From the NCBI GenBank assembly GCA_017464525.1, contig JAFTZM010000008.1:1-64000 (forward strand): a stretch of 64,000 bases of DNA, in the 5' to 3' direction. This document shows, piece after piece, positions 24,581-37,300 of this stretch. The notes beneath the pieces were generated by a model, which was given only the letters and a program-made list of their open reading frames with translations, ran no database searches and was not told the origin of the DNA. The position numbers were made by a program, and so were the translations under genes. How positions within the stretch are numbered: position 1 is the stretch's first letter; every line of letters begins with the position of its first letter. Source of the DNA: Clostridia bacterium. Lineage in GTDB: Bacteria > Bacillota > Clostridia > Oscillospirales > QAKW01.

Positions 24581-24696
24581 AAGTCACAAAATGTTTGAAA
24601 AAAGACACATAAGATAGTATTAAATGTAACCAAAATATGTTACAATGGTTACATAATACTGGGTCAGTACCCCGCAAGCCGTTGGGGAAAGGGCCT
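24581..24696 (+). promoter_or_regulatory. Array promoter 1 with upstream element and leader hairpin
   Basis: Upstream element GTCACAAAATGTTTGA and ACATAAGATAGTAT; weak -35 TATTAA (24618-24623), 17-nt spacer, -10 TACAAT (24641-24646). The leader hairpin 24661-24696 has outer stem GGGTC/GGCCT with G-U pairs and an inner CCCC/GGGG. The Shine-Dalgarno AGGAGGA ends 7 nt before the ATG at 24728. Confidence 0.65.
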
Positions 24697-24727
24697 AAAT
24701 ATTAATTTTCTATAGGAGGAAAATTCT

Positions 24728-27700
24728 ATGGTCACAAGAAAGACAAGATGGATGTCCGGTCTTGTTGCAGTATTGATGCTTGTGTCCCTGTTTACCGCAT
24801 TTTGTATGCCGGTAAGCGCTGCGGAAGGTCAGACCGACCTGAAGAGCAGCACGGGCCTTGTGGATAAAACTGCGCTTCCGAACATCGCAGACGGCCTGGT
24901 AAGCGGCAAGACCGAATACCAGGTAAACAGCCGTGCTGGCTTTGAAAAGTGGGCCGAGATCGTTGCCGGCGGCAACGAAATGGCCGACTGTACGGTCTGG
25001 CAGACGGCGGATGTGGATATGGGCTGGGAGCCCTTCTCCGGTATCGGTGGCTATGCTGATAACGGCGATACCACCACAAACCCCTCTTCCAGAGCCACCT
25101 TTGACGGTAACGGCTTTGTTATTACGGGCCTTTACATCATGAAGCCCACCGGCAAGCAGGTCGGCTTCTTTAACCGTACACATAAGACCACCATCCGCAA
25201 TATGGGTATTGCCAGCGGTCTGGTTGTTGGCTACAACTGGGTCGGCTCCATTATCGGCTACGGTAACAGTGCCGATAAGCTGATCAACTGCTGGAGCGCC
25301 GCTACCGTTCTGTACTACAACGGCGGCGATAGCGCAGGCGGTCTTTGCGGCCGTACTGCCGGTGCCGGTGTGCAGCTCTATAACAGTTATAATCTGGGTA
25401 TGGTTGTGGATCCCGGCCATTCTTCCGGCGGTATTACCGGCTGGATCAACAATACTATCGACATTCAGAACTGCTATAATGCCGGTGATATTGTGAGCGG
25501 CTTCTATCACACCGGGCTGTTCGCCGCAGCTTACGGCGCTGATCAGGTGGGCGCTTATACTGCCCTGGTCAGAGCTAATGTGAAAGCGGCCAAGAGCTCT
25601 ACCGCTAAGAATAACTATTATCTGGCTTATGAAAACGGCGTTAAGAGTGTCAAGGATGCCTATACCGCAGGGGTCACCTATACCGACGGTGAAAATGCCG
25701 TTGCTGTCGCCAATATCGACGACGGTAACGCTGTTTCCCGCGAAGAGATGGCTGCCTTGGCTTCCAAACTGAATGCCGGCGATCTTTCCATCGGCGATAC
25801 CAACGGCTATACCGTGCAGTATGTGGATACCGCAGCCGGCTACCCCGCTCTGGGTTATTATAATGCCGCAGGCGAGCTGGTAGTTTGCCGTACCGCCGCC
25901 GAGGGCGCTTCCAACGTTGCCTGCAACGATTGGGCAGAGAAGAGCGATTTCTTCAAGGCTGTATCCGATAAGCGCATGGGCGGTTTCGTTGGCACCGAGG
26001 AAGATGCCAATGCCAATAAGCTGACCGGTGTTACCATCGATGATGCCAACGATCTGTTTGCTTTCGGTGTTATTTCTTCCGGCACCAATATCATGGCGAA
26101 TATGATCAGCGACGGTGTTGTTAATATCACCGCCGATATCGATGCCACTTCCCAGACAATGGTTCCCGGGCTGAAGTACAGCATTCCTCTCTCTATGAAT
26201 TCCGCTTTTACCGGGGGTACCCTGAACGGTAACTATCATGTGATCTCCAACTGGAAATCCTATGCAGTTGTTGCCGGTAGCACCCCCAGAGGTGGCTTTA
26301 TCGGCCAGATCAATAACGCTACTGTTAAGAATCTGGGTATGGTAAATGCCAATTCCATCTATGATTACTATTATAAGTCCGGCTATAGCTATCCCACCCT
26401 TATGATCGAGATGGTCTATGGCACCGGCAGTGTGGTAGAGAATGTTTTTGCCACCGGCGTTGTGGATATCCTGAAGTCCAGCGCTGCTAACTTTAATAAT
26501 AACTCCGCTGTTGTTTCCCGTACAATGGGCAGTACTCCCTCTACCGATGACGGTGTACCTTCCCTGACGATGAACAATGTCTGGGGCGAGTCTACCATCA
26601 ATTATCATCATAACAATGCCGTTTACAAGGGCCGTGCATTGGGTTCTACCAAAGCAGAATACGGCAAGGGCCGCAGCGCTGTGCTGAATAATGTTGTTTA
26701 TGTTGCCGATCAGGCATACCTGGGCGGTGGCGATAACACCACACATAGTGTAGAGATCCAGCCCTTTGTTGATAAGGATATTACCGATGGTACCATGGCA
26801 GCTTACCTCAATGATACCACCGAGGGTGTTTACTACACCGTGAAGGATGGCAACACCGTATTCGGCACCGTCGACAACGCTACCCATACCCTCACCGTGA
26901 ATAAGAAGATGGAAAACGGCACCATCAACGGTACCGATATCTATTACTACAACACCGGCACCACCGTTGAGATCCCTGTGATCGCCGGCTATGCGCTGGA
27001 TGAAGACAGTCTGCCCGAAACCGCTTCTCAGACCACCTTCGATATGCCGAAGGAAAACTGGGAACTGGACTATTACGTTCAGGGCGTAGACTACTCCGGC
27101 GTTGAGGCCATTGCCGATGAGCTGGCTAAGTACGATTTCGATCTTTTCAACGAGAGCGAGACCTTGCAGTCTATGCAGGATCTGGTGGATGCTACCCTGG
27201 CCTATAAGGATCAGGAGCAGACCGCCGATGTGATCGCTGCAGCTAATACTGCGATTACCAACACCATCAACGTTTACAATGAGCTGAACATCTCCGCTAT
27301 GACCCTGAAGGATGCTTATCCCAACGTTCCCACCTTCTCCGATTACGATGTGTATAAGGATTGGAATCCTGCTAACTGGGGCATCGCCACCAAGGAGGAT
27401 TGGGTTGCTGCTACTGAACTGAGCGGTAACTTCAGCGGCAAGACTATCCACCTGCTGGCAGACATTGATATGGAAAATACCAATGTGAAGCCCCTTGCTT
27501 ACGGTTCTAATTTTACCGGTACCATGGATGGCCACGGCTATGTATTTGAAAACCTCAATATTACCAGAGAGGCTGTGAGCGGCATTGGCCTGATCAGCTA
27601 TCTGGGAAGCTCTGCAGTAGTGAAGAATGTGGGTATTGCCTCCGGTGCGATCACCGTTACTTATTCCGGTACGGAGGGTGTTGGCGCTATCGCAGGCTAT

Positions 27701-30700
27701 GCCGACGGTAACGCTCAGGTGATCAACTGCTGGAACGCCGCATCTGTTACCGGTACCGGTCTGGCTGATTTCTGCGTTTCCGGTATGATCGGCCGCGGCT
27801 ATAACGGCACCGTGATCGATGGCTGCTTCAATGTGGGTACCATCACTGGTGTGAACCATGCCGCCGGTCTGAACGACTGGGCGCAGGATACCGGTAAGAT
27901 CTATAACTCCTTCAATGCTGGTGAACTGAAGGCTAGTAATGGTGGTCTGATCCGTCATAACGGTAATTCCGGCACCAATTATCACTCCAACTCTTATTCT
28001 CTGGGGTATAACTTCGCATCCGACGGTCATGCTGACCGTAAAGCGGTGCTGAACGCCGAGCCCTGGACCCAGATGGATACCTCCATCTACTCTACCGGTG
28101 AGTTGGCATGGATGCTGAACAGCAACTACACCACCGGTACCAAAACCTATTATACCCTGAAGGACAGCAAGACCGTATTCGGTACTGAAGACAACCAGAC
28201 CATCCGTGTGTCGCTGAGCGCTGCCGGTTACGATCCCGAATACCTCTATGTCAATGCAGGCGAGACTGTTACCCTGGCTTATGCCGATAACGCTGAGTAT
28301 GCGATCCCCGCAGGCAGCGATTCTTCCCTGAACGGCAAGGAGTTGACTGCCGGTAAGACCGATGTGACCGTAACTGTTACCTTCGCCGGTTACAACTATA
28401 GGCCTCTTGAAGATGCGTTTGCTTACTATGAGGCAAGAGATCTTTCTCTCTATGCCGATCTGGATGATATTCCTCTGGCAGAACTCGTCGAGGCAGTGAA
28501 GACCATGAAGGAGAACAACACCTTCGCTTCTCAGGCTCAGATCGATGGATACGCCGGGCTTTTGATGAGCTATGAGCTGATCAATGAATATCCCAACCTG
28601 CCTCGGGCTAAGGATTACGCTCTTTACGGCAACGATGCCATTGGCTACCTGATCAAGGATGTGGCCGATCTGGAGGCTGCCGGTGTGAATTCCACCAGCT
28701 TTACCGCTGATCAGACCCTCTATCTGGAGGCTGATCTGGATCTGACCGATACCAGCTTTGTGGGCTTCAACAAGCTGTATGCCGATTTCGAGGGTAATAA
28801 CCATACCATCTCCAATTTGGCCAAGACCGAAGAGTCCATCGGCGGTCTCTTCCGGTACTATTACGGTGAGAAGATTTCCAACCTGATTCTGGATAATGTT
28901 CATACCATGGGCAGCTACGGCCGTGCGCTGCTGGTTGCCGAGCTTTACGGCAACGGCGCTCTCACCATCGAGAACGTGCACGTGAAGAACAGCTCCGTTA
29001 CCGCTACCGGCGTAGGCCAGAACGCTATGGGTGTTCTGCTCTCCAGAACCGCAAGCGCCGGCGGTGTTGTTACCGTAAAGGACTGTACCGTCACCGGTAC
29101 TGCCATGTACACCGCCGAGGATTACTCCGGCGATCTGGGTAACACCGGTTTCATTATCGGCCAGATGCATAATTCCCGCAACTTCAAGATCACCAACGTG
29201 GTTGTTTCTGAATGTCACATGGCTACCCGCACCACCTTTGCAACCGGTATCGCCTTTGGTTGCGCCGAGGGTGCTGCCAACGTTCAGATGAACAATGTGG
29301 CGATCATCAACAACAAGAGAACCAACAGTGTGAACAACTGGCACACCAGAGGTATCCTGATCGGTACCGTTAAGGACGGTTCTCTGCTGGATCTGGATAA
29401 CGTGATCCTGCTGAACAACGATCAGAAGTCCTCCAATCAGTATAAGGTTGACAGCGCCACCGATTGGAACCCCGCTATTAACATGACTACCAGTGATACA
29501 GTTGCTATGGAAGGCTACTCCGCCACCAACTGCTTCACTGATGAAGGTATTTTCCATAACAACTCGAATCAGGATAACGAGAATGGAAATAAGCTCCTGG
29601 TAACCGCCGCTGATTATGGCATGATTGCTTATAACATCAACAAAACCGGCGTTACCATGAAGTGGGAGATCACCGCTGAGGGTGAGTTGGCTGTGGATAC
29701 CGATAATGCCGGTCTGCCTGTAGCTGTTACCTTCTCTGCCATTGATGAGGAGGCTACCACCATCGATGTGCAGCCCACCACGCTGTATACCAACGCCAAC
29801 GGCACCCTGATCGGCCTCACCGCCGATCTGCTGAACGCTGCGATCTGGCCTGAGGAAGAGACCCTCACCACCAAGGTGTTCACCGAGGATACCGCTATCG
29901 AGGGTACTCCCAATCCTGCCCACACCCATGAATGGGGCAACTTCACTCATATCGACGGTACCAATACCCATATGGCTGAATGTACCAAAGGCTGTGGAGC
30001 CACCGCTACTCTGGACTGCACCTTTGATTCTGTAAAACATGTAGAGGGCACCTCCGGCGCTGAGAGCAAGCACGTTGCAAGCTGCGAATGCGGTAACAGC
30101 AAGGAAGTGTTCTGCTCCGAGAATGCTGAGACCTGGACCTATGAGAAGGTGGATGCCACCTGCTCTGCCAACGGCTACGAGATCTTCAAGTGCTCCGCCT
30201 GCGGCCTGGATGAGCTGGAGGTTCTGACCGCTGAGCATATCCCCGGCGAGTGGACTCATGTGGACGGCACCTTAACCCATGCCATCAGCTGTACTGTTTG
30301 CTCTGAGCCCATCGAAGTTGCTGAGTGTACCTATGATGATGCCTGGACTCATGTAGAGGGTACCGATACTCACAGCCGCAGCTGTAATGTTTGCGGTGAG
30401 AGCACCGAGACCGAGGCTTGCTCCTTCACTGTTTGGAATGAGACTACCGCTCCTCAGGTAGGCGTTCCCGGTGAGAAGACGGCATATTGCGATGACGCTT
30501 GCGGTAACTTCAAGACCGAAGAGATCCCCGCTCTGCCTGAGGCTGCTGCCTTTGCTCTTGAGATGCCCAACCGTGCAAAGCCCGGCGATACCATCGAGGC
30601 AACTGTTGCTATTAAGAACAATCCCGGTGTGGCCGGCGTGACCTTTGATCTGGTCTATGATAAGGCTGCTCTGAGCCTGGTAGGTGCTGAAAGTGCATAC

Positions 30701-31129
30701 GGCGCCGTAGAATTCTACAACGAGACCGGCCGTGTGGCCTTCGCCAATGCGGCTAATGTGACTACCGATGAGGTTCTGATCACTCTGACCTTTACGGTTG
30801 CAGAGGCGGCAGAAGGTGAGATCGCTGTTCAGCTGACTCCCGTGAGCGTTATCGATGAAGTGAATGCACCCATCGATGTACTGGCTGCTACCGGTAAGGT
30901 GACGGTTTCCAGCTCCGTTCTGGGCGATGTTACCGGCGACGGCAGAGTGTCCATCGCTGATGCTGTTCTGATGCTTCGCATCGCTTCCGGCGATACCGAG
31001 CTTCCCGAGGGTACTGATCTTGCCGCAGGCAATATCACCACCGAGGGCGATACCGAAGGCTTGACCATCAACACCAACGATGTTGTGCTCCTGCTCAAGT
31101 ATCTGAGCGGCTCTGTTACAGAACTGTAA
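24728..31129 (+). CDS. Giant secreted cohesin-dockerin surface protein 1
   Basis: 2133 residues. Signal peptide 1-31 (MVTRKTRWMSG, hydrophobic core, ending PVSAA). A GLUG/beta-helix-like module with GGLCG, GGITG and YNAGDI repeats spans ~50-230; related modules follow at ~435-610, ~860-1100 and ~1285-1570. Helical linkers of FIVAR-like character stand at ~787-857 and ~1228-1283. A Cys-rich region with CxxC pairs (HTHEWGNFTHIDGTNTH, CSACG) covers ~1731-1930. The cohesin-like domain ~1937-2060 has GDTIEATVAIKNNPGVAG and YDKAALSLVGA. The dockerin-like domain 2064-2133 has a good first calcium loop (DVTGDGRVSIAD) and an expanded, atypical second one. No enzyme domain is recognised. Likely a cell-surface adhesin that joins other members by cohesin-dockerin pairing. 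First of eight related genes. Confidence 0.85.
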   Translation: MVTRKTRWMSGLVAVLMLVSLFTAFCMPVSAAEGQTDLKSSTGLVDKTALPNIADGLVSGKTEYQVNSRAGFEKWAEIVAGGNEMADCTVWQTADVDMGWEPFSGIGGYADNGDTTTNPSSRATFDGNGFVITGLYIMKPTGKQVGFFNRTHKTTIRNMGIASGLVVGYNWVGSIIGYGNSADKLINCWSAATVLYYNGGDSAGGLCGRTAGAGVQLYNSYNLGMVVDPGHSSGGITGWINNTIDIQNCYNAGDIVSGFYHTGLFAAAYGADQVGAYTALVRANVKAAKSSTAKNNYYLAYENGVKSVKDAYTAGVTYTDGENAVAVANIDDGNAVSREEMAALASKLNAGDLSIGDTNGYTVQYVDTAAGYPALGYYNAAGELVVCRTAAEGASNVACNDWAEKSDFFKAVSDKRMGGFVGTEEDANANKLTGVTIDDANDLFAFGVISSGTNIMANMISDGVVNITADIDATSQTMVPGLKYSIPLSMNSAFTGGTLNGNYHVISNWKSYAVVAGSTPRGGFIGQINNATVKNLGMVNANSIYDYYYKSGYSYPTLMIEMVYGTGSVVENVFATGVVDILKSSAANFNNNSAVVSRTMGSTPSTDDGVPSLTMNNVWGESTINYHHNNAVYKGRALGSTKAEYGKGRSAVLNNVVYVADQAYLGGGDNTTHSVEIQPFVDKDITDGTMAAYLNDTTEGVYYTVKDGNTVFGTVDNATHTLTVNKKMENGTINGTDIYYYNTGTTVEIPVIAGYALDEDSLPETASQTTFDMPKENWELDYYVQGVDYSGVEAIADELAKYDFDLFNESETLQSMQDLVDATLAYKDQEQTADVIAAANTAITNTINVYNELNISAMTLKDAYPNVPTFSDYDVYKDWNPANWGIATKEDWVAATELSGNFSGKTIHLLADIDMENTNVKPLAYGSNFTGTMDGHGYVFENLNITREAVSGIGLISYLGSSAVVKNVGIASGAITVTYSGTEGVGAIAGYADGNAQVINCWNAASVTGTGLADFCVSGMIGRGYNGTVIDGCFNVGTITGVNHAAGLNDWAQDTGKIYNSFNAGELKASNGGLIRHNGNSGTNYHSNSYSLGYNFASDGHADRKAVLNAEPWTQMDTSIYSTGELAWMLNSNYTTGTKTYYTLKDSKTVFGTEDNQTIRVSLSAAGYDPEYLYVNAGETVTLAYADNAEYAIPAGSDSSLNGKELTAGKTDVTVTVTFAGYNYRPLEDAFAYYEARDLSLYADLDDIPLAELVEAVKTMKENNTFASQAQIDGYAGLLMSYELINEYPNLPRAKDYALYGNDAIGYLIKDVADLEAAGVNSTSFTADQTLYLEADLDLTDTSFVGFNKLYADFEGNNHTISNLAKTEESIGGLFRYYYGEKISNLILDNVHTMGSYGRALLVAELYGNGALTIENVHVKNSSVTATGVGQNAMGVLLSRTASAGGVVTVKDCTVTGTAMYTAEDYSGDLGNTGFIIGQMHNSRNFKITNVVVSECHMATRTTFATGIAFGCAEGAANVQMNNVAIINNKRTNSVNNWHTRGILIGTVKDGSLLDLDNVILLNNDQKSSNQYKVDSATDWNPAINMTTSDTVAMEGYSATNCFTDEGIFHNNSNQDNENGNKLLVTAADYGMIAYNINKTGVTMKWEITAEGELAVDTDNAGLPVAVTFSAIDEEATTIDVQPTTLYTNANGTLIGLTADLLNAAIWPEEETLTTKVFTEDTAIEGTPNPAHTHEWGNFTHIDGTNTHMAECTKGCGATATLDCTFDSVKHVEGTSGAESKHVASCECGNSKEVFCSENAETWTYEKVDATCSANGYEIFKCSACGLDELEVLTAEHIPGEWTHVDGTLTHAISCTVCSEPIEVAECTYDDAWTHVEGTDTHSRSCNVCGESTETEACSFTVWNETTAPQVGVPGEKTAYCDDACGNFKTEEIPALPEAAAFALEMPNRAKPGDTIEATVAIKNNPGVAGVTFDLVYDKAALSLVGAESAYGAVEFYNETGRVAFANAANVTTDEVLITLTFTVAEAAEGEIAVQLTPVSVIDEVNAPIDVLAATGKVTVSSSVLGDVTGDGRVSIADAVLMLRIASGDTELPEGTDLAAGNITTEGDTEGLTINTNDVVLLLKYLSGSVTEL

Positions 31130-31140
31130 AATTTTAAGAA

Positions 31141-31173
31141 AAACTGCGCAAGCTTCGGCTTGCGCAGTTTTTT
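31141..31173 (+). terminator. Terminator of surface gene 1
   Basis: AAACTGCGCAAGC, loop TTCG, GCTTGCGCAGTTT and further T's. The same GCGCAAGC-TTCG-GCTTGCGC core recurs after gene 3 and, with one change, after gene 4. Confidence 0.92.
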
Positions 31174-31182
31174 ATTTGATAA

Positions 31183-31294
31183 ATGTCACAAAATGTTTAG
31201 AAAAAGCAACATAAAATGATGTAAAATTATAATAAACTATGCTACAATTAAACCATAATACTGGGTCAGTCCCCAAGAGAGGGGGAGTTGGCTC
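31183..31294 (+). promoter_or_regulatory. Array promoter 2 with upstream element and leader hairpin
   Basis: Upstream GTCACAAAATGTTTAG and GCAACATAAAATGATG; -35 TGTAAA (31220-31225), 17-nt spacer, -10 TACAAT (31243-31248) with TGC before it (extended -10). Leader hairpin 31263-31294: outer stem GGGTCA/TGGCTC, inner CCCC/GGGG. Confidence 0.72.
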
Positions 31295-31325
31295 TAAAAA
31301 ATATTTTCTTTAGGAGGAAAATAAT

Positions 31326-34300
31326 ATGGTCACAAGAAAGACAAAACTGATGTCCGGTTTTGTTGCTCTGCTGATGCTCGTGTCCATGTTTACCGGATTT
31401 GTGATCCCGGTAAGCGCCGCCAATGAGGGCGGTATCGTTACGGGCACCGGTCTGCATGACGCAACAGGTTATCCTGACATCACCGCCTATGCCGACGGTA
31501 CCAAGACCTATTCGATCAAGGATCGCGCCGGTATGGACAAATTGGCTGATCTGGTCAATAACGGTAACAAGATGGAAGGCGTTACCATTTATCAGATCGC
31601 TGATATCGATATGTTGAACACTCCTTTTGAGGGTATCGGTCACGGTAACACGACCGCTCCCTTTAACGGAACCTTCGACGGTAACGGTTTTACCATCGAT
31701 AACCTTTTCTATTACCGTGGTAGCGAAGGCCAAAGCGACGGTAACGCTTTGTTCCCCACTGCAGTGGGTGCTACCTTCAGAAACATTGGTATTTCCGGCG
31801 GTCTGATCGTCGGCGGTAAGTGGACCGGCTCCATCGTCGGCCGCGGCTCCATGTGTAAGATCATCAACTGCTGGAACGCCGCTACCGTTGTCGGTACTTC
31901 CGCTCAGGGTACCGGCGGTCTGGCCGGCACCAACATCAACGGCAACTCCCTGATCGCCAATAGTTTCAACGTTGGTATGATCTATTGCAATACCGGTAAG
32001 GCTTCCGGTATCGTAGGCTGGATCAACCAGGCTACGGACTCCGTTATCAACAACTACAATGCCGGTGAAATGGTAACCGGTATTACCAACTGGAACCTCA
32101 CCACCGCTGAGGGTCATACTTATTCCCCCATCGTTTGCCAGGATCTGACCCAGTCCCGCGGTACTGCCAACGCCTATAACTACTACATCCTCGACCGTGG
32201 CGGCCAGCAGATGTCTTCTTATGAACTGATCCAGAGCGGTGCGACCACCATCCCCGGTACCGAAACCGCTCTGAACGGCACCCACGACGGTGCGATCGGT
32301 CTGAACGCTTCCGAGCTGACCGGTGCTCTGGCTCAGAACCTGAATGCACATTTTGTTGCTGAAGGCCAAGGCGAAACCTACGACGTTACCTTTGAAAACG
32401 TAGACGGCGTTGGCTATCCCGTTCTGACCTACTGGAACGGCAACGACATCGTTGCCCAGCGTTACGCCAAGGACACCACCAACGTCAACGGCGATAAGAC
32501 CTGGGAAAACGCTTCTCCCTTCTTTAAGTCCATCGTAGAGGCCCGCAGCGGCGCTCTGCTGGGCGAAGGCGTTGAGCGCCCCGCTACCCTGACCCTCACC
32601 AATGCAGACGATCTGTTCCTGCTGGGTTTGGTGATGCATAATGTTGCTCCCTCCGATTTTGGCTATACCGAGATCAACCTCGCTTGCGATATTGACCTCG
32701 CTGCCAAGACTGTCAACCCCGGCGTTACCTACGGTGTACCCCTCGGTAACCCCGGCGGCAGCTTCAATATTACCTTCGACGGCAAGAACCACGTGATCAA
32801 GAACTGGAATTTCTATGCCTTTAAGTCCGGCGGTCACTGGGCAGGCGGTTTCATCACCGAAATCGCCGGTGCTGTCATCAAGAACTTGGGCCTGCTGGAT
32901 GCCAAGGGTATCTACGTTTACGGCTATGGCGCTGCTGATGCAGGCTATCAGTATGCTTCCATGCTGGTAGAGCGTGCCAGCGGTACCGGCAACGTGATCG
33001 ATAACTGCTTCGTTACCGGTCACATCATCTCCCACGACACCAACAACGCCAACAACCACGGCGGTGTCTTCTCCACCACCTGGGGCGATAACATCAAGGT
33101 TAGCAACTGCTGGTCCAACGTAACCATCGAGACTGCTCCCGATAATATCTGGGGCATCCGTACGCTCGGTAAGCTGCCTGCGGCGCAGGATTACACCGGC
33201 GATATGGCCAACAACTACAACTTCAACACCATTGCTCCCATCATCAATTCCGATAACCAGGCCGGCACCTATGATCTCCTCATTGGTGACAAGGTGGAAT
33301 ACGGCACTGCTGAGGCTGCTTACTGGCTCTCTCATGAAGGCGGTATGACTCAGCTCTGGAAGGCTGTGGCCGGCGATATCGTCTGGGCTACCGAGGCTGA
33401 TGCGGCCCGCCGGGTAACTGTAAACAGAATGTTGAATGAGTATACCGTTGCAGATACCTCTTATATTTATGCTCATCCCGGCGAAACTGTTACGGTTCCT
33501 GTGATGGATAACTGTATTCTGGATGAGACCACCATCCCTGCCGGCGGTACTGCCGAAAGCTTTACCATGCCTGCCGAGGATGTTACTCTGAAGTATACCA
33601 TTCAGGGTGTGGATTATACGGTTGCCGAGAACATTAAGGCTAAATATGAGGCTTATGATCCCGAGCTCTTCGCCAATGGGGCAGAGCTAGCGGCTCTGAT
33701 CGAGATGGCAGATGCAGCCATCGCTCTGCAGGAGCAGGAGCAGGATGCCGCTACCATTCAGCAGGCTAATAACATCATGGCTGTTCTTCTGCAGCAGGAC
33801 GATAGCCTGACTCTGACCCTGAAGAATGAATACCCCTACTATCCCAAGGCTGCCGACCGTGAGATCTATGCCGACATTCACGACGGTAAGAACTGGGTGG
33901 TTTCCGATTACGACGACTGGGCTGAGCTGGTTCAGATGGCTAATGTGGAGAAGAACACCTTCGTCGGTGTGACCATCCACCTCGCCAACGATGTGGATAT
34001 GGGCGGCAAGCAGGTCGATCCCCTTGCTGTCAATAACAGTTATTCCTTCAAGGGTACGCTGGACGGCCACGGCTATGTCTTTAAGAATGTCAACATCAGC
34101 TACGATGTGACTGACGCTGAAAGATGGGTCGCCCTGATTGGTAGCGGTAATGGTGCTACCGTGAAGAATGTTGGTATCGAGAGCGGTACCATCAAGGTCA
34201 CCTCCAGCGCCACATCGAAGGAGATCATGCTGGCCAGTCTGGTCGCCGAAGGCTCGATCTGCCGCGTTTACAACTGCTGGAATGCCGCCACCGTCGATGC

Positions 34301-37300
34301 CGGCACTGCCTACACCACCGCTTCCGGTATCGGCCGCTTCACCGGCAGTACCGATGCCTCCAAGACCAGTGAGCACAGCGTCATCGACGGCTGCTTCAAT
34401 GTGGGTGATGTGATCACCACCGGTTACTCCGGCTCTTATGCCGGCGGTATCTCCGGTTATACCCAGGGTACTACCAACGTGTTCAACTCCTTCGCTGCTG
34501 CTAAGAACGTTACCGGCAAAACTGTCGGTATGGTCCGTTACAATGCCGGCAGTAAGGAGGCCTTCTTCGGCAACTCCTACAGCGCAGGTTACCTCTTTGA
34601 CGGTCAGAACACCCACGCCGGTGAGGCAGACTACGAGCTGAACTACGCCGATTATGAAAGCGGTAAGCTGGCCTGGATGCTGAACCAGAACTACATCAGC
34701 GGCAAGGGCGGCGAGCGTGTATACTACACCAACGATCCTGTTGCCAAGACGGTTCGTTTCGGTACCGAAGCTACCCAGACCCGCCAGATCACCCTGATCG
34801 ACGAGAACGGTGAGAATGTTTATAACCTCTACGGTGCGCAGGGCTCTACCATCGCTCTGGACTATCCCGCCACCGGGAACCTCGCCTTTGCTCTGGCCAG
34901 CGGTACCGGCTATTCCCTGAACGGGGATCAGCTGACCATCGGTACCGGTGATGCATTTGTTGTTGCTTTTTACGACGGTGTCTATACCGCCGCTCTGGAT
35001 GATGCCATTGCATACTTCGCAGATTTCGATACCGATGTTTACTCCGTATCCGACGGCAGAACCGTAACTGCTGTCATTGAAGAGGCCGAAGCCAAGCTCG
35101 CCGACGGTACCATCACCGCCGAAGAGGTTGCCGCTTATGCCGCTCTGCTCACCGCAGACGTGAAGCTCAACGGCTCTGTACTTCCCTCTCATATTCAGAA
35201 CAACAACGTGGGTGCCAAGGGCTTCCTGTCCCCCAACTACGTTGCTTACCTCGGTGCTAAGGTCGATGTCTACACCATCGAGGATCTGCGGCTGGTTCAG
35301 AACTTCTATCAGCAGTACACTGCCGATATGACTGTTGCCATTAAGGCAGATCTGGCCATGACCGAGGAAAATCAGGTCAACACCCTTTATGTTACGGCCT
35401 CCATCGACGGTGAGGGCCACACCATCAGCGGTTTGACTATGACCGGTGCTTGGTTCGGTAACGGCCAGACCGGCATGAAGTCACTCAAGAACCTGAACTT
35501 TGATAATATTACTTACACTACCAATGACTGGAATCAAGGCTTCCTCTGGAATCAGGCCGTCTGCACCGACCTCACTATTGAGAATGTGAAAGTCACCAAC
35601 AGCACCTTTACCAAGAATAACGGTGCCAACGGCTTTGGCGCTTTGATCGGCCAGATCCCTGCCGGGAAGAAGGTTACTCTCAAGGATATTGAATTTACCG
35701 GCAATACCATCAACCGTGATTGCTCCAACCAGGGCAACAACGGCGGTCTGACCGGCCCTGTGAACGGTGTGATCATTGCCGATGGCATCAAGATCACCGA
35801 TAACATCTACGCAGGTACCTCTGCTAAGTGGGGCGACGCTATGTTCTGCGGTGAGCTGGTTTCTGCCGGCAACAGCATCAACAATGTGCTGATCTCCCGC
35901 AATAAAGTTACCGGCTCCGCTCCTAATGGTATCGTCAGCGGTGTTTATAAGAATACTGCCACCGTTACCTTCGGCAACATTGTGATCGCCGATAACGAAG
36001 GCACCGACGGTATTCCCGTTCAGGGCGGCATTGTCTCCGGCGGCACCGCTCCCGTATACACCAATGTTGTGACCGATACCGACGGTACTGTTACCACCGA
36101 GGCCATTACCGGCGGCGAAAAGCTCTACGAGTTGAATAATGCCGGCGTTGAAAAGACTTGGGTTCTCACCGAAGAAGGCATCGACTTCGGTACCGAGGGT
36201 CTGCCTGTGAAGGTTGACTTTGTGACCGACGATGCAGTAATGGCTACTCTCTACACCGATGTAAACGGCAATCTGGTGGCTCTGACCAACGATCTGCTGG
36301 ATGCTGCTCAGTGGGAGGATGAAGCCAATCTGCCTACCAAGGTGTTCACCGCTGATAGCGTTGTGACCGGCACCACCGTTCCCGAGCATGAGCATATCTG
36401 GAGCGAGCCCACTCATTTGGCTGGCACCGATACCCATGTTTATGCCTGCACCTGGACCGACGGCGAGTGGGTCTGCACCAGCACCAAGACCGCTGATTGC
36501 CTCTTTGCTCCCGTAGCCAGCGAGTTTGAGGGCGCTCCCGAGGATGCCAAGCACATCGGTCAGTGTATCTGCGAAAACTTCAAGGAGACCAAGTGCTCCG
36601 AGGATGAGTACTGGACCTATGAGAAGGTAGAAGCCGATTGCGAGAACGACGGTTCTATCACCGCTTCCTGCGATTACTGCGGCTACTCCTACTCCGAGAT
36701 TCTGGTCTCCGAAGGCCATGCCTACGGCGATAGTTGGATTCATGTAGAAGGTACCGATACTCATAAGCGTGTTTGCGCCAATGGGTGCGGCATTGATGAG
36801 ACCGCTGATTGCTCCTTCACCGGCGAGTGGGATGAAACTCCCGCCACCAAGGAGAGCGAAGGCAAGCGTGAAATGGCTTGCGACGCTGCTTGCGGTAATG
36901 TGATCTCCGAGACCATTCCTGCCATTGCTTATATCAATGTGACCGCTGAGCCCACCGATATCGGTGAGACCATGGAGGTTCTCATCGATCTGCATAACAA
37001 TCGCGGCGTTTCCGGTGCTCAGATCGCTGTTACCTACGATGCAAGAGCAATGACTCCCTCCGGCTACAGCCTGAAGGTTGCAGACGCCATCTTCAGCCAG
37101 GGTCCTGCTACTGAGCCTGATGAGCAGGGTCTCTCCACCGTCATCTATACCTTCGTATTCCCTGTAGAGATGACCGAGGACGGCACCATCATGTCCATCT
37201 TCTTCGATGTGGCAGAGGATGCTGAGGCCGGCCAATACACCATGATCGTAGAAGCTCTGGTTTCCGATTATGAGATGGTCGAGTACGATTTCGAGGCATA

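Noticed and set aside
24661..24696. Leader hairpins as a known riboswitch (for example cyclic-di-GMP)
   Set aside because: A single short stem with no conserved loop core or three-way junction; it matches no riboswitch consensus that I know. Kept as an unnamed structured leader.
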